64,000 nucleotides of DNA from Kosakonia sacchari (GCA_900109485.1 FOAY01000004.1:310001-374000), one strand, 5' to 3'; shown: positions 30,404 through 41,700, counted from the stretch's first letter. The notes: generated by a model not told the origin, from the sequence alone. A program made the numbers and translations.

Positions 30404-31393
30404 ATGCAAATTTCAGCGCCTATGTTAAGCGTGGTGGTTGCCGTCTATAACGGCGAAGCATTCCTCGACCAGTTTTTCACTTGCCTCGTCGCGCAAAAAA
30501 TCGACAGCATGGAAGTGATCATTGTTAATGATGGTTCTACGGATGGATCGATGCAGATCGTGGAGCAATGGCGCGATCGACTACCGCAGTTACAGGTTAT
30601 TGAGCAAGAAAACCAGGGCGTATCGGTTGCCCGCAATTCCGGGCTGGCCTGCGCAAAGGGAAAATACCTCTCTTTTCCGGACATTGATGACGTTTTCAAA
30701 CCCGGTATGTATCAGCGCCTGCTTGATATGGCCAACACGGGGAATCTGGATGTTGCGACCTGTAACGGTAACTATGTCTGGGAAAACGATAAAAAACCTA
30801 CCCGTCCAATTTTTCCGCCTGAAAAGTTACAGTCAACGGGTGTAATGACCGGCCCGGCCTGGCTTAAGCAGGCTCTGGATTCACGTAAATTCCTGCATGT
30901 CACCTGGCTGAATATCTATCGCCACGATTTCATTCGTCAGCATAACTTTCATTTCGAACCGGGTCTTCGCCATCAGGATATTCCCTGGACAACAGAAGTC
31001 CTGCTCGCTGCCGAGCGCGTGCAATACACCAGTGAGCAATTTTACGATTACTACATCCACTCAGCGTCTGTTTCGCATATGCCAGACACTGACGACACGC
31101 TGATTCGCTCGGCGCGCCACTACATGAAAATCCTGCAAATGCTGGACGCCATTAACCAGCGCTATGCGGATAAAGTCAAAAATATACCGGCATGTTACTG
31201 GCAGATAGCTAAAGAGGGGCTCGGCATCATCCATACCTTTGATAACATGAAGGATGAAAGCAAAAAGGCGATGATCATTCGCGAGTTTTTTGAGAAAGGC
31301 ATCTGGAAGCTCATCTGGAAAAGTGCAAAAAGTCCACGTTTGCGCTGGCGCCTTGGCCGCCGCTACTTCCGTCTCAAAAGGTATCTGGCATAA
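30404..31393 (+). CDS. Glycosyltransferase family 2, WaaH-like
   Basis: 329 residues, GT-A/GT2: MLSVVVAVYNGEAFLDQ, IIVNDGSTDGS and FPDIDDVFKPGMY (metal site, Asp-Ile-Asp). The middle part (STGVMTGPAWLKQAL, LRHQDIPWTTEVLL, YYIHSASVS) closely resembles E. coli WaaH (YibD), which adds GlcUA to HepIII. So a GlcUA- or GalA-type branch transfer to the HepIII made by WaaQ is plausible. In E. coli waaH stands apart beside tdh; here the gene sits inside the core operon, 11 bp after wabH. The exact sugar is unknown. Confidence 0.75.
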   Translation: MQISAPMLSVVVAVYNGEAFLDQFFTCLVAQKIDSMEVIIVNDGSTDGSMQIVEQWRDRLPQLQVIEQENQGVSVARNSGLACAKGKYLSFPDIDDVFKPGMYQRLLDMANTGNLDVATCNGNYVWENDKKPTRPIFPPEKLQSTGVMTGPAWLKQALDSRKFLHVTWLNIYRHDFIRQHNFHFEPGLRHQDIPWTTEVLLAAERVQYTSEQFYDYYIHSASVSHMPDTDDTLIRSARHYMKILQMLDAINQRYADKVKNIPACYWQIAKEGLGIIHTFDNMKDESKKAMIIREFFEKGIWKLIWKSAKSPRLRWRLGRRYFRLKRYLA

Positions 31394-31460
31394 GGTATAG
31401 CTTTAGCTGCCCTAAATGCTTAGAATTTGCCCGCCGAATCTTAAAAAAACGGATAGTCGC

Positions 31461-32735
31461 TTGGAATTGTTGTATACCACCCTGCTTTACTTAATACAGC
31501 CTCTGGTGTGGTTGCGATTATTACTTCGCAGCCGCAAAGCCCCTGCTTACCGTAAGCGTTGGGCTGAACGCTATGGATTTTGTCGTAACAAAGTGAAGCC
31601 GGACGGTATTTTGCTGCATTCCGTCTCCGTAGGCGAAACCCTGGCGGCCATTCCGCTGGTGCGTGCGCTGCGTCATCGCTACCCTGCATTACCGATCACT
31701 GTCACTACCATGACGCCAACCGGCTCGGAACGCGTGATGTCCGCGTTTGGTAAAGACGTTCATCACGTTTATTTGCCCTACGATCTGCCGTGCGCCATGA
31801 ACCGTTTCCTGAATACCGTGCGCCCGAAGCTGGTGATCGTAATGGAAACCGAGCTGTGGCCGAATATGATTTCTGCCCTTCATGCCCGGCAAATTCCGCT
31901 GGTAATTGCTAACGCGCGCCTTTCCGAGCGCTCCGCGAAAGGCTATGCCCGGTTGGGTAAAGCGATGCGTCGTTTGCTCAGCAAAATTACCTTAATCGCC
32001 GCGCAAAACCAGGAAGATGGCGACCGTTTCCTGCAACTGGGCCTGAAACGCAATCAGCTTACCGTCACCGGTAGCCTGAAGTTCGATATTTCTGTGACGC
32101 CGGAACTTGCCGCGCGCGCCGTGACGCTGCGCCGCCAGTGGGCGCCGCGCCGTCAAGTATGGATTGCCACCAGTACGCATGAAGGTGAAGAAGCAATTAT
32201 TTTGCAGGCGCACCGCAAGCTACTGGAAACATTCCCCGATTTGCTGCTGATCCTGGTTCCTCGCCATCCTGAGCGTTTTCCGGATGCGCGCAACATGGCG
32301 CAAAAAGGCGGGTTCAGCTACACCCTGCGCAGCTCGGGCGAGATCCCGTCCGGCAGCACCCAGGTGGTCATTGGCGATACCATGGGCGAACTGATGCTGC
32401 TGTACGGTATTGCCGATATTGCTTTCGTCGGCGGCAGCCTGGTTGAGCGCGGCGGTCATAATCCTCTGGAACCCGCAGCCCATGCCATTCCGGTGCTGAT
32501 GGGGCCGTATACCTTTAACTTCAAAGATATTTGCGCACGTTTGCAGGAAGCGGAAGGGCTGATCACTGTGACCGATACCGATTCGCTGGTGAAAGAAGTT
32601 TCCACACTGCTGACGGATGAAGACTACCGCTTATGGTACGGTCGCCATGCCGTTGAGGTTCTGCACCAGAACCAGGGCGCGCTGGCACGTCTGCTGCAAC
32701 TCCTGCAACCGTATTTGCCTCAGCGGAGCCATTAA
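31461..32735 (+). CDS. waaA: Kdo transferase (3-deoxy-D-manno-octulosonic acid transferase)
   Basis: Transfers two Kdo residues to lipid IVA, an essential step of LPS synthesis. 424 residues from TTG 31461 ([23 protein letters not shown]), the Klebsiella/Enterobacter N-terminus; the ATG at 31416 would add 15 residues with no family match. GT30: membrane-anchoring N-terminus, catalytic Glu in [15 protein letters not shown], and C-terminal [24 protein letters not shown]. Shares its final stop base with the waaE start. Confidence 0.96.
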   Translation: MELLYTTLLYLIQPLVWLRLLLRSRKAPAYRKRWAERYGFCRNKVKPDGILLHSVSVGETLAAIPLVRALRHRYPALPITVTTMTPTGSERVMSAFGKDVHHVYLPYDLPCAMNRFLNTVRPKLVIVMETELWPNMISALHARQIPLVIANARLSERSAKGYARLGKAMRRLLSKITLIAAQNQEDGDRFLQLGLKRNQLTVTGSLKFDISVTPELAARAVTLRRQWAPRRQVWIATSTHEGEEAIILQAHRKLLETFPDLLLILVPRHPERFPDARNMAQKGGFSYTLRSSGEIPSGSTQVVIGDTMGELMLLYGIADIAFVGGSLVERGGHNPLEPAAHAIPVLMGPYTFNFKDICARLQEAEGLITVTDTDSLVKEVSTLLTDEDYRLWYGRHAVEVLHQNQGALARLLQLLQPYLPQRSH

Positions 32736-33505
32736 TGTCCAGACGTTTGTCGGTGGTGATGATCGCCAAAGATACGGCGGATCTGCTGCCCGATTGCCTT
32801 GCGTCCGTAGCCTGGGCGGATGAGATCGTGCTGCTGGATTCCGGCAGCCGCGACGACACCCCCGGCATTGCCAGCCGCGCCGGTGCTAAAGTCTTCAGCC
32901 ATACCGACTGGCAGGGTTATGGCATTCAGCGTCAAATTGCCCAGCGTTATGCCAGCGGCGACTATATTCTGATGATTGATACCGACGAGCGCGTAACCCC
33001 TGAGCTGGCAGAACAACTGCGTCAGGCGCTGGCTGCGCCGCAGCCCGGCGCGGTGTACAGCATTGCTCGTCGCAATTACTTTCTCGGGCGTTTTATGCGC
33101 CACAGCGGCTGGTATCCGGATCGCGTCACGCGCCTGTACGAACGCGAACGTTACCAGTACAACGATAACCGCGTTCATGAGTCACTCGATGCGCCACAGG
33201 CGCAGACCATCGCCCTGAGCGGTGATTTACTGCATCTGACCTGTCGTGATTTCGCCAGTTTCCAGCGCAAGCAGCTCAATTACGCCACGGCGTGGGCGCA
33301 GGAACGCCATCAGCGCGGGAAAAAAACCTCGCTGCCGGGGATTTTCGCTCATACTTTGGGCGCATTCGCAAAAACGTTGCTGCTGCGCGGCGGCGTGCTC
33401 GACGGCAAACAGGGCTGGCTGCTGGCGGTGGTTAACGCGCAGTATACGTTTAATAAATACACCGAGCTGTGGGCGCTGAACCACGGTTATTCAGAGAAAG
33501 GATAA
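32735..33505 (+). CDS. waaE: LPS core beta-1,4-glucosyltransferase WaaE
   Basis: Adds glucose to HepI in Klebsiella, Serratia and Enterobacter cores; E. coli K-12 lacks it at this spot. 256 residues, GT2: [30 protein letters not shown] and metal site [13 protein letters not shown]; the central [24 protein letters not shown] is typical of WaaE/KdtX. It overlaps the waaA stop by one base (TAATG) and is followed 3 bp later by coaD. Confidence 0.92.
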   Translation: MSRRLSVVMIAKDTADLLPDCLASVAWADEIVLLDSGSRDDTPGIASRAGAKVFSHTDWQGYGIQRQIAQRYASGDYILMIDTDERVTPELAEQLRQALAAPQPGAVYSIARRNYFLGRFMRHSGWYPDRVTRLYERERYQYNDNRVHESLDAPQAQTIALSGDLLHLTCRDFASFQRKQLNYATAWAQERHQRGKKTSLPGIFAHTLGAFAKTLLLRGGVLDGKQGWLLAVVNAQYTFNKYTELWALNHGYSEKG

Positions 33506-34088
<583 letters not shown>

Positions 34089-34096
34089 AAACACGC

Positions 34097-34906
34097 TTAT
34101 TTCTGGCAGCGGCGACAGTAAAACGTTGAGCGCTGCGCGTGCTTCGCGGCCATAATCGACGTACCGCAGACGCGACAAGGTTCCCCTTCCCGCCCGTATA
34201 CCTGTAACTCCTGCGCGAAATAGCCTGGTTTCCCGTCGCTTTGCAGAAAATCTTTCAGCGTGGTTCCGCCCTGTTCAATGGATCGCAACAGCACGGCTTT
34301 GATCACTCGCACCAGCATTTCACACTCCTGACGCGACAGCGAAGAGGCCAGGCGATCCGGATGGATCCCGGCGGCGAACAACGATTCGCTGGCGTAAATG
34401 TTTCCTACACCGACCACCAGCTTGTTATCCATCAGCCAGGGTTTGATGGCCGTTTTTTTCTTCGCGCACTTCTGCTGCAAATAATCGGCATTAAAGGCTT
34501 CGCTTAACGGTTCAGGGCCAAGATGTGCCAGCACATTGTGGCCTTCCAGCTCTTTGGTCCACAGCCATGCGCCAAAGCGGCGAGGATCGGTGTAACGCAG
34601 CACTTTGCCGTTGCTCATCACCAGATCAACATGGTCATGCTTTTCAGCCGGAAGTTCATGGGGAAGGATGCGTAAACTGCCGGACATACCCAGGTGGATG
34701 ATGATCCAGCCATCCGGCAGCTCCAGCAGCAGATATTTCGCGCGACGCTGAACGCTCAGCACCGGTTTATCGCTCAGGGCGAGGATCTCATCGGAAACCG
34801 GCCAGCGTAATCGCCCGTTGCGTACCACCGCATGAAGAATGGTTTCGCCAACCAGGTGCGGTTCGATACCCCGGCGGCTGGTTTCTACTTCGGGTAATTC
34901 AGGCAT
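34097..34906 (-). CDS. mutM: Formamidopyrimidine-DNA glycosylase
   Basis: Removes 8-oxoguanine and formamidopyrimidines and nicks the abasic site. 269 residues, as in E. coli. The N-terminus [14 protein letters not shown] gives the catalytic Pro1/Glu2 after Met removal. The C-terminal zinc finger CRVCG ... FYCRRCQK is complete. Downstream of rpmB-rpmG on the same strand but separated from them by a terminator. Confidence 0.98.
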   Translation of the reverse strand: MPELPEVETSRRGIEPHLVGETILHAVVRNGRLRWPVSDEILALSDKPVLSVQRRAKYLLLELPDGWIIIHLGMSGSLRILPHELPAEKHDHVDLVMSNGKVLRYTDPRRFGAWLWTKELEGHNVLAHLGPEPLSEAFNADYLQQKCAKKKTAIKPWLMDNKLVVGVGNIYASESLFAAGIHPDRLASSLSRQECEMLVRVIKAVLLRSIEQGGTTLKDFLQSDGKPGYFAQELQVYGREGEPCRVCGTSIMAAKHAQRSTFYCRRCQK

Positions 34907-34935
34907 CTCATCTCCGGCTTGCGGGTTATCAGAAA

Positions 34936-34966
34936 TGCAAAAACCCCGACAGTGCGGGGTTTTTGT
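34936..34966. terminator. Terminator after rpmG
   Basis: CAAAAACCCCGAC-AGT-GCGGGGTTTTTG: a GC stem flanked by A and T runs, thus a hairpin that can stop transcription on either strand. On the minus strand it ends the rpmB-rpmG message, with possible read-through into mutM. Confidence 0.88.
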
Positions 34967-34981
34967 GCAAGAAAACTAAAA

Positions 34982-35152
<171 letters not shown>

Positions 35153-35169
35153 TTATATCCTCTAAGTAC

Positions 35170-35427
<258 letters not shown>

Positions 35428-35499
35428 TTAGCTCGAGCTTCGTATGGGGTATCGGCGCCTCGTCAGGCTTTACAGCCCGGTCATCGCAGTTCTACACAC

Positions 35500-35613
35500 C
35501 ATCTTTCAGGCTGCCTCTGCATTGGCTGCACTCGCTTATCCAGGTCACGTACTTATGTACGTTCACAGGGATTCACTCTCTTGCCGCCTTGATGCAACTT
35601 GAATGATTTAGTG
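35500..35613. repeat. ERIC-like (enterobacterial repetitive intergenic consensus) element
   Basis: Contains CAGGCTGCCTCTGCATTGGC, then CACTCGCTTATCCAGGTCACGT, then ACTTATGTACGTTCACAGGGATTCACTC and TGCCGCCTTGATGCAACTTGAAT (each given in part). These are diverged versions of the ERIC core normally read as GTGAATCCCCAGGAGC ... AAGTAAGTGACTGGGGTGAG. The element is an imperfect palindrome of roughly 115 bp and fills most of the 339-bp gap between rpmB and radC. Confidence 0.75.
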
Positions 35614-35674
35614 TCTAAGTGAACTCTCGATTGCCAGGCCCAAATGCCAAACCCGAGATTCTCAAAGGTGGCGT

Positions 35675-35703
35675 AGTATACGCTGAGTCGGCGGTGTGCT
35701 CAA
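35675..35703 (-). promoter_or_regulatory. Probable sigma-70 promoter of rpmB-rpmG
   Basis: On the minus strand TTGAGC (35703-35698), a 17-bp spacer and TATACT (35680-35675). Transcription would begin near 35668, giving a leader of about 260 nt that runs through the ERIC-like element before rpmB. Confidence 0.65.
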
Positions 35704-35745
35704 GTCCCGAACAGACAAAGATCCCGGTGGATCGCCTAAAATGGC

Positions 35746-36414
35746 TTAAATCCAGCCGCGTTCTGCAAACGAAACGCACTCCCCGCGACCGACAACCAGG
35801 TGATCAAGCACACGGATGTCCATGAACTGGCAGCATTTTATCACTCGCTCAGTGATTTGCTTATCCGCCTTGCTTGGCTCAGCGTTACCTGAAGGGTGAT
35901 TATGCGCGAGGATCACGGCGGCTGCATTCACTTTTAACGCTTCACGCAGAATTTCCCGCGGATGCACTTCGACATGGTTAATGGTGCCGCTAAACAACCG
36001 GCAGTGCTTCAGTATCCGGTTCTGGTTATCCATCAGGATCACCATAAAGATCTCGCGCTCTTCTCCCGCTAGCTGACTCTGCAGGAATTCACGCGTCATA
36101 TCAGGGCTTAGTAGCGAGCTCTCTTCCAGCAGGCGCGCATTATAGTAACGACGCGCCAGCTCGCCGATGCCTCTTAACTGCGCATATTTCGCCACGCCGA
36201 TTCCGTGTACATCCTGAAAATCTTCCAGCTCGGAAGAGAGCAATGTATAAAGCGAACCAAATTGCTTCAGCAGTTCGCGGGCAACGGTTATTACACACTT
36301 TCCTCGCGTTCCGGTGCGCAGAAAAAGCGCTAATAACTCCACATCCGATAGTGTCTCAATGCCGTACTGCATCATCTTTTCGCGCGGCTTCTGGGGTGTC
36401 AAAACAATGTCCAT
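35746..36414 (-). CDS. radC: RadC family JAB/MPN domain protein (YicR)
   Basis: 222 residues from ATG 36414 ([18 protein letters not shown]), chosen for its strong ribosome-binding site GGGAGGAGGGAAT and its E. coli-like length; a start 7 codons upstream is possible. N-terminal helix-hairpin-helix part ([15 protein letters not shown]) and C-terminal JAMM metal motif EVHPREI ... [16 protein letters not shown]. Despite the name, a role in DNA repair is doubtful and the function is unknown. Divergent from coaBC. Confidence 0.93.
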   Translation of the reverse strand: MDIVLTPQKPREKMMQYGIETLSDVELLALFLRTGTRGKCVITVARELLKQFGSLYTLLSSELEDFQDVHGIGVAKYAQLRGIGELARRYYNARLLEESSLLSPDMTREFLQSQLAGEEREIFMVILMDNQNRILKHCRLFSGTINHVEVHPREILREALKVNAAAVILAHNHPSGNAEPSKADKQITERVIKCCQFMDIRVLDHLVVGRGECVSFAERGWI

Positions 36415-36584
36415 ATTCCCTCCTCCCGATCCCACGTTTATGGTGCCATTTCACGCTCCCTCCTTCGACAGCCAATTTCAAAGCCTGCGTAACGCCTCGC
36501 AAAGTGCTCTGCGGGCAAAAGCACGACAACATCAGGATTGTGATAAAATGCCCAGCTTCTGGTGAAATCCAACAGGAAAGAATC

Positions 36585-37799
36585 ATGATCAGTCTGGCGG
36601 GTAAAAAAATTGTCCTCGGCGTAAGCGGCGGAATTGCGGCTTACAAAACGCCTGAGCTGGTGCGCCGTCTGCGCGATCGCGGCGCGGAAGTTCGCGTGGT
36701 AATGACCGAAGGTGCTAAAGCCTTCATTACCCCGCTGAGCCTGCAAGCCGTTTCCGGGTATCCGGTTTCCGACAGCCTGCTCGATCCCGCTGCCGAAGCG
36801 GCAATGGGCCATATCGAGCTCGGTAAATGGGCCGATCTGGTGATTCTGGCGCCCGCCACCGCCGATTTGATTGCCCGCGTCGCCGCCGGAATGGCCAACG
36901 ACCTGGTTTCCACGATTTGCCTCGCCACCCCTTCGCCTGTCGCGGTAGTACCAGCGATGAACCAGCAAATGTATCGTGCCGCAGCAACCCAGCATAATTT
37001 GCAGGTGCTGGCCTCACGCGGTCTGCTGCTGTGGGGGCCGGATAGCGGCAGTCAGGCCTGTGGCGATGTTGGCCCTGGCCGCATGCTGGATCCGCTGACG
37101 ATCGTTGATATGGCAGCCGCGTATTTTTCACCTGTCAAAGATCTGCAACATCTGAACATCATGATTACCGCCGGCCCGACCCGTGAGCCATTGGATCCGG
37201 TGCGTTACATTACTAATCTCAGCTCCGGTAAGATGGGCTTCGCCATTGCCGCCGCCGCCGCCAGCCGCGGGGCGAACGTCACGCTGGTTGCAGGCCCGGT
37301 CACGCTGCCGACGCCTGCGCTGGTGCAACGCATAGATGTCACCACCGCGCTGGAGATGGAAGCGGCCGTGCAGCGTAGCGCACAGCAACAGCACATTTTT
37401 ATCGGCTGCGCCGCCGTCGCGGATTACCGCGCAGCCAGCGTGGCGGAAGAGAAAATTAAAAAGCAAGGCGATGAAATCACGATAAAAATGGTAAAAAACC
37501 CGGATATCGTCGCTGGCGTTGCCGCACTTTCTGCCCATCGCCCCTTTGTTGTGGGGTTTGCCGCCGAAACAAATAATGTGGAAGAATATGCCCGGCAGAA
37601 ACGCGCCCGCAAAAACCTTGACCTGATTTGCGCTAACGATGTTTCCCAATCAGATCAAGGCTTTAATAGCGACAACAACGCATTACATCTTTTCTGGCAG
37701 GAGGGCGACAAACGTCTGCCGCTGGAACGCAAAGAACTTCTGGGCCACCAATTACTGGACGAGATCGTTACCCGTTATGATGAAAAAAATCGACGTTAA
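36585..37799 (+). CDS. coaBC: Bifunctional phosphopantothenoylcysteine decarboxylase/phosphopantothenate-cysteine ligase
   Basis: Two consecutive steps of coenzyme A synthesis. 404 residues from ATG 36585, just before the family start [20 protein letters not shown]-terminal flavin-dependent CoaC (about 1-190), with the [22 protein letters not shown] active-site region (shown in part). C-terminal CTP-dependent CoaB (about 191-404): [19 protein letters not shown] and [13 protein letters not shown]. Its last codons overlap dut, as in E. coli. Confidence 0.97.
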   Translation: MISLAGKKIVLGVSGGIAAYKTPELVRRLRDRGAEVRVVMTEGAKAFITPLSLQAVSGYPVSDSLLDPAAEAAMGHIELGKWADLVILAPATADLIARVAAGMANDLVSTICLATPSPVAVVPAMNQQMYRAAATQHNLQVLASRGLLLWGPDSGSQACGDVGPGRMLDPLTIVDMAAAYFSPVKDLQHLNIMITAGPTREPLDPVRYITNLSSGKMGFAIAAAAASRGANVTLVAGPVTLPTPALVQRIDVTTALEMEAAVQRSAQQQHIFIGCAAVADYRAASVAEEKIKKQGDEITIKMVKNPDIVAGVAALSAHRPFVVGFAAETNNVEEYARQKRARKNLDLICANDVSQSDQGFNSDNNALHLFWQEGDKRLPLERKELLGHQLLDEIVTRYDEKNRR

Positions 37800-38235
37800 G
37801 ATTCTGGACCCGCGTGTCGGCAAGCAATTTCCGCTACCGACTTATGCCACCTCCGGTTCCGCCGGACTTGACCTGCGCGCCTGTCTCGACGACGCCGTAG
37901 AGCTGGCGCCAGGCGCAACAACGTTGCTGCCAACCGGTCTGGCAATTCATATTGCCGATCCGTCGCTCGCTGCGGTTATTCTGCCGCGTTCAGGGCTGGG
38001 CCATAAGCATGGTGTGGTGCTGGGTAATCTGGTTGGTCTGATTGACTCGGATTATCAGGGGCAACTGATGGTTTCCGTCTGGAACCGCGGCCAGGACAGC
38101 TTCACTATCGTTCCGGGCGAGCGCATCGCGCAAATGGTGTTTGTACCGGTTGTGCAGGCAGAATTTAATCTGGTGGAAGAGTTCGACGCGACTGAACGCG
38201 GCGAAGGCGGCTTTGGCCATTCCGGGCGTCAGTAA
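37780..38235 (+). CDS. dut: Deoxyuridine 5'-triphosphate nucleotidohydrolase (dUTPase)
   Basis: Hydrolyses dUTP to dUMP, keeping uracil out of DNA and feeding dTMP synthesis. 151 residues from ATG 37780 ([20 protein letters not shown]), as in E. coli; the adjacent ATG at 37777 would add one Met. Trimeric dUTPase motifs: [27 protein letters not shown], and the C-terminal [10 protein letters not shown] that closes over the active site. The start lies inside coaBC (20-base overlap). Confidence 0.97.
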   Translation: MKKIDVKILDPRVGKQFPLPTYATSGSAGLDLRACLDDAVELAPGATTLLPTGLAIHIADPSLAAVILPRSGLGHKHGVVLGNLVGLIDSDYQGQLMVSVWNRGQDSFTIVPGERIAQMVFVPVVQAEFNLVEEFDATERGEGGFGHSGRQ

Positions 38236-38359
38236 ACCGCTCTATTTAACGCATCACACGGCGAAATAACGCGATAACATCACCGCAAACGCACATTGTT
38301 TGCGGTCGCCGTGTGGTCGCTCGCCTGACAAGTGTTTATTTTCAGGGGTATTTTAGAAC

Positions 38360-38956
38360 ATGGCAGAAAAACAAACTGCGAAAAGGAATCGCCGCGAGGA
38401 AATACTTCAGTCTCTGGCGCTGATGCTGGAATCCAGCGATGGAAGCCAGCGTATTACTACCGCGAAACTGGCCGCTTCCGTTGGCGTATCCGAAGCCGCG
38501 CTGTACCGTCATTTCCCCAGTAAAACGCGCATGTTCGATAGCCTGATTGAGTTTATCGAAGATAGCCTGATCACCCGCATTAATCTGATTTTAAAGGATG
38601 AGAAAGACACCACCACGCGCCTGCGCCTGATTATGCAGCTAATCCTCGGCTTCGGTGAACGTAACCCTGGCTTAACGCGCATCATGACCGGCCACGCGCT
38701 GATGTTTGAGCAGGATCGCTTGCAAGGGCGCATTAACCAGCTCTTCGAACGCATTGAAGCGCAGCTGCGCCAGGTCCTGCGCGAGCGCAAAATGCGTGAA
38801 GGCGAGGCCTATGCCACTGACGAAACGCTGCTGGCAAGCCAGTTGCTGGCGTTTTGTGAAGGGATGCTGTCGCGCTATGTACGCAGTGAATTTAAATACA
38901 GCCCAACCGACGACTTTGACGCCCGCTGGCCGCTGCTCGCCGCGCAACTGCAATAA
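38360..38956 (+). CDS. slmA: Nucleoid occlusion factor SlmA
   Basis: TetR-family DNA-binding protein that, bound to SBS sites, blocks FtsZ ring assembly over the nucleoid. 198 residues, as in E. coli. N-terminal helix-turn-helix [22 protein letters not shown] (in part; about 28-52) and an all-helical C-terminal dimerisation domain. Follows dut by 124 bp. E. coli has pyrE next; here a lactonase-like gene lies between. Confidence 0.97.
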   Translation: MAEKQTAKRNRREEILQSLALMLESSDGSQRITTAKLAASVGVSEAALYRHFPSKTRMFDSLIEFIEDSLITRINLILKDEKDTTTRLRLIMQLILGFGERNPGLTRIMTGHALMFEQDRLQGRINQLFERIEAQLRQVLRERKMREGEAYATDETLLASQLLAFCEGMLSRYVRSEFKYSPTDDFDARWPLLAAQLQ

Positions 38957-38965
38957 TCTCTCTTT

Positions 38966-38997
38966 ATGCAGCCTTTGTGGCTGCATTCTCATTTTCC
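38966..38997 (+). terminator. Probable terminator after slmA
   Basis: ATGCAGCC-TTTGT-GGCTGCAT forms an 8-bp stem just after the slmA stop, followed by TCTCATTTTCC. The T run is interrupted, so termination may be partial. Confidence 0.55.
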
Positions 38998-39138
38998 GGC
39001 AATCTGTGAAAAGGCCCAACGCAATTCGTTGAGATGCCAGATGTTGCACCGCCCACTATTTCCTAACCTCTTTCTGACAATATCGTTCCACTTAAGCGAA
39101 ATAACCTCTTAAATACCCTACAAATAAGGAGACGCTTG

Positions 39139-40155
39139 ATGGCAACATCACGTCGGGAACTGTTGAAACTGAGCGGAATTGCTACCGCCTCATTACTCCT
39201 CAGCCAGAAAAGCATTGCCGCCTGGGCTCCTTCTGCCCGCTACCCCGATCCCAGTATCGTCGCGCTGGATGACAGCTTTCGAAACTATATGGTTTCCAGC
39301 GCTAAAGTGGAGCAAATCGCCACTGGCTGCCGATGGGCGGAAGGGCCAGTATGGTTTGGCGATATGCGTATGCTGTTGTGGAGCGACATCCCCAACAATG
39401 CGGTGATGCGCTGGGATGAAGCCACCGGTGAAACCCGCCTTTTTCGCCATCCGTCAAACAATGCCAACGGCCACGCCCGTGACAGGCAAGGGCGGTTGAT
39501 CAGCTGCGAGCACGATACCCGGCGGATCACGCGCACCGAGTATGACGGTACGATTACGGTGCTGGCCGACAGCTTTGACGGCAAACCGCTGAACTCGCCA
39601 AACGATATCGCGGTGAAATCAGATGGCACCATCTGGTTTACCGATCCGCCATTTGGCATTGCCGGGTTTTACGAAGGGCATAAAGCGGCAGCGCAGCTCC
39701 CGCAGAATGTCTACCGGCTCGATCCACAAGCCCGCAAACTGGAAGTGATCCTTGACGATGTCAAAGGCCCGAACGGTATCTGCTTCTCGCCAGACGAAAA
39801 AACGTTGTATGTCGTAGAGAGCCGCGCCACGCCAAACCGGCTGATTCTGGCGTGGGACATTGTCGATAACCAGCTGAAAAATAAGCGCGTACATATCGAC
39901 TGCGGCAACGGCACGGCCGATGGTATTGCCTGCGATATGGACGGCAATCTGTGGTGCGGCTGGGGAATGGGTACGGAAGAACTGGACGGCGTGCGCATCT
40001 TCAATACGCAGGGAAAAGCGATTGGCATGATTCATTTGCCGGAGCGCTGTGCCAATCTCTGCTTTGGCGGTGAACAGCGTAATCGCCTGTTTATGGCCTC
40101 CAGCACTTCAGTTTATTCACTCTATGTGAACACGCAGGGCACAAAACTGTTATGA
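39139..40155 (+). CDS. Tat-exported SMP-30/gluconolactonase-like beta-propeller protein
   Basis: 338 residues from ATG 39139, with AAGGAGA before it; an in-frame TTG one codon earlier is less likely. The N-terminus MATSRRELLKLSGIATASLL is a twin-arginine signal (SRRELLK), so the product is probably folded in the cytoplasm and exported to the periplasm. The rest is an SMP-30/gluconolactonase-type six-bladed propeller: GCRWAEGPVWFGD, NSPNDIAVKSDGTIWFTDPPFG and GPNGICFSPDEKTLYVVES hold the usual Glu/Asn/Asp metal ligands. It likely hydrolyses a sugar lactone, substrate unknown. Inserted between slmA and pyrE relative to E. coli. Confidence 0.82.
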   Translation: MATSRRELLKLSGIATASLLLSQKSIAAWAPSARYPDPSIVALDDSFRNYMVSSAKVEQIATGCRWAEGPVWFGDMRMLLWSDIPNNAVMRWDEATGETRLFRHPSNNANGHARDRQGRLISCEHDTRRITRTEYDGTITVLADSFDGKPLNSPNDIAVKSDGTIWFTDPPFGIAGFYEGHKAAAQLPQNVYRLDPQARKLEVILDDVKGPNGICFSPDEKTLYVVESRATPNRLILAWDIVDNQLKNKRVHIDCGNGTADGIACDMDGNLWCGWGMGTEELDGVRIFNTQGKAIGMIHLPERCANLCFGGEQRNRLFMASSTSVYSLYVNTQGTKLL

Positions 40156-40160
40156 CACAC

Positions 40161-40185
40161 GCCCGGCAGGCACCTCCTGCCGGGC
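40161..40185. terminator. Hairpin between the lactonase gene and pyrE
   Basis: GCCCGGCAGG-CACCT-CCTGCCGGGC, a perfect 10-bp GC-rich stem between the convergent lactonase-like gene and pyrE. It has no clear T run, so it may protect 3' ends more than terminate. Confidence 0.55.
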
Positions 40186-40192
40186 ACTACGG

Positions 40193-40834
40193 TTATACGC
40201 CGTACTGTTCGCGATACGCGCGAACCGCAGCCAGGTGATCGGCCATCTCCGGCTTCTCTTCCAGATACGCAATCAAATCTTTCAGCGTGATAATTGAAAT
40301 CACTTTGCAGCCGTAATCACGCTCCACTTCCTGAATCGCGGAGATATCAGCGCGGCCGCGCTCCTGGCGATCCAGCGAAATCAGCACGCCAGCCAGCGTC
40401 GCGCCATTGGCCTGGATAATTTCCATCGACTCGCGGATAGCGGTGCCCGCGGTAATGACGTCATCCACCAGCATTACACGGCCCTGTAACGCGCTGCCGA
40501 CCAGATTACCGCCTTCACCGTGATCTTTCGCTTCTTTACGGTTAAAGCAGTACGGAACATCGCGCTCATGATGTTCCGCCAGCGCCACCGCAGTGGTAGT
40601 CGCAATCGGAATACCTTTATAAGCCGGGCCAAACAGCAGGTCGAAATCAATCCCGGAATCCACCAACGCTTCGGCGTAAAAACGACCTAACAGAGCCAGA
40701 TCGCGCCCGGTATTAAATAGTCCGGCGTTGAAGAAATAGGGGCTTTTACGCCCGGATTTCAGCGTGAATTCGCCAAACTTCAGTACCTGCTTATTAAGCG
40801 CAAATTCAATAAACTGACGCTGATACGCTTTCAT
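40193..40834 (-). CDS. pyrE: Orotate phosphoribosyltransferase
   Basis: Makes orotidine-5'-phosphate from orotate and PRPP in UMP synthesis. 213 residues from ATG 40834 ([20 protein letters not shown]), as in E. coli; an open extension upstream is leader. The PRPP-binding motif [16 protein letters not shown] and the [11 protein letters not shown] segment are intact. Downstream of rph, behind an attenuator that makes expression depend on UTP. Confidence 0.98.
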   Translation of the reverse strand: MKAYQRQFIEFALNKQVLKFGEFTLKSGRKSPYFFNAGLFNTGRDLALLGRFYAEALVDSGIDFDLLFGPAYKGIPIATTTAVALAEHHERDVPYCFNRKEAKDHGEGGNLVGSALQGRVMLVDDVITAGTAIRESMEIIQANGATLAGVLISLDRQERGRADISAIQEVERDYGCKVISIITLKDLIAYLEEKPEMADHLAAVRAYREQYGV

Positions 40835-40950
40835 GGATTCGCTCCTCATCTCACTTTTCAATTTACAGATTACGCAAAATAGTTCGCGCAGCATCGCGAA
40901 GGCAACCAGAGCCTGCCGCTAACAAAGAGGCTGCGTGAAGTATGACGCGC

Positions 40951-40981
40951 AAAAAAAAGGGCGACTCTCAGTCGCCCTTAT
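40951..40981 (-). promoter_or_regulatory. pyrE attenuator (intrinsic terminator in the rph-pyrE gap)
   Basis: On the minus strand AAGGGCGACT-GAG-AGTCGCCCTTTTTTTT: a strong hairpin with eight T's that starts a few bases after the rph stop and lies about 120 bp before pyrE. In E. coli close coupling of ribosomes finishing rph to a UTP-starved polymerase prevents this terminator forming. The layout here is the same. Confidence 0.9.
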
Positions 40982-40983
40982 AA

Positions 40984-41700
40984 TTAATTCGCCAGCGCCG
41001 CTTTCTGCGTCGCGATAATCGATTCGATTCCCCCTCTGGCCAGCGCCAGCAGGGCCAATAACTCTTCGTGGGAGAATGGTTCGCCTTCCGCCGTGCCCTG
41101 AACTTCAATCATGCGGCCATCTTCGGTCATCACCACGTTCATATCGGTCCCGGCGGCGGAGTCTTCCACATACTCCAGATCGCACACGGCCTCGCCGTTA
41201 ACGATACCCACGGATACGGCGGCAACCATGCCTTTCATCGGATTGGTTTTCAGTTTCCCGGCCGCAACCAGTTTGTTCAGTGCATCCGCCAGCGCCACAC
41301 AAGCACCGGTAATAGACGCGGTACGGGTGCCGCCATCGGCCTGGAGCACGTCGCAGTCGAGCGTGATGGTGAATTCACCCAACGCGTTCAGGTCAACCGC
41401 TGCACGCAGCGCACGGGCAATCAGGCGCTGGATTTCCATAGTGCGACCGCCCTGTTTGCCTTTTGCGGCTTCACGCGCGTTGCGGGTATGGGTGGAACGC
41501 GGCAGCATGCCATATTCCGCGGTGATCCAACCCTGTCCCTGACCTTTCAGGAAACGCGGCACACCTTCTTCAATAGAGGCGGTGCACAGCACTTTGGTAT
41601 CACCAAATTCAACCAGCACGGAGCCTTCAGCGTGTTTTGTATAGTTACGGGTCAGGGTGACGGGACGTACCTGAGTGGCGCTACGACCTGCTGGACGCAT
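40984..41700 (-). CDS. rph: Ribonuclease PH
   Basis: Phosphorolytic 3'-5' exoribonuclease trimming tRNA and other RNA 3' ends. 238 residues from ATG 41700 ([20 protein letters not shown]). Family core intact: [38 protein letters not shown] and [19 protein letters not shown]. The reading frame is complete to the C-terminus, unlike E. coli K-12, where an rph frameshift reduces pyrE expression, so pyrE should be normally expressed. Divergent from yicC. Confidence 0.98.
   Translation of the reverse strand: MRPAGRSATQVRPVTLTRNYTKHAEGSVLVEFGDTKVLCTASIEEGVPRFLKGQGQGWITAEYGMLPRSTHTRNAREAAKGKQGGRTMEIQRLIARALRAAVDLNALGEFTITLDCDVLQADGGTRTASITGACVALADALNKLVAAGKLKTNPMKGMVAAVSVGIVNGEAVCDLEYVEDSAAGTDMNVVMTEDGRMIEVQGTAEGEPFSHEELLALLALARGGIESIIATQKAALAN

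Noticed and set aside
40984-41700. Possible rph frameshift as in E. coli K-12
   Set aside because: The frame is open to the normal 238-residue C-terminus.
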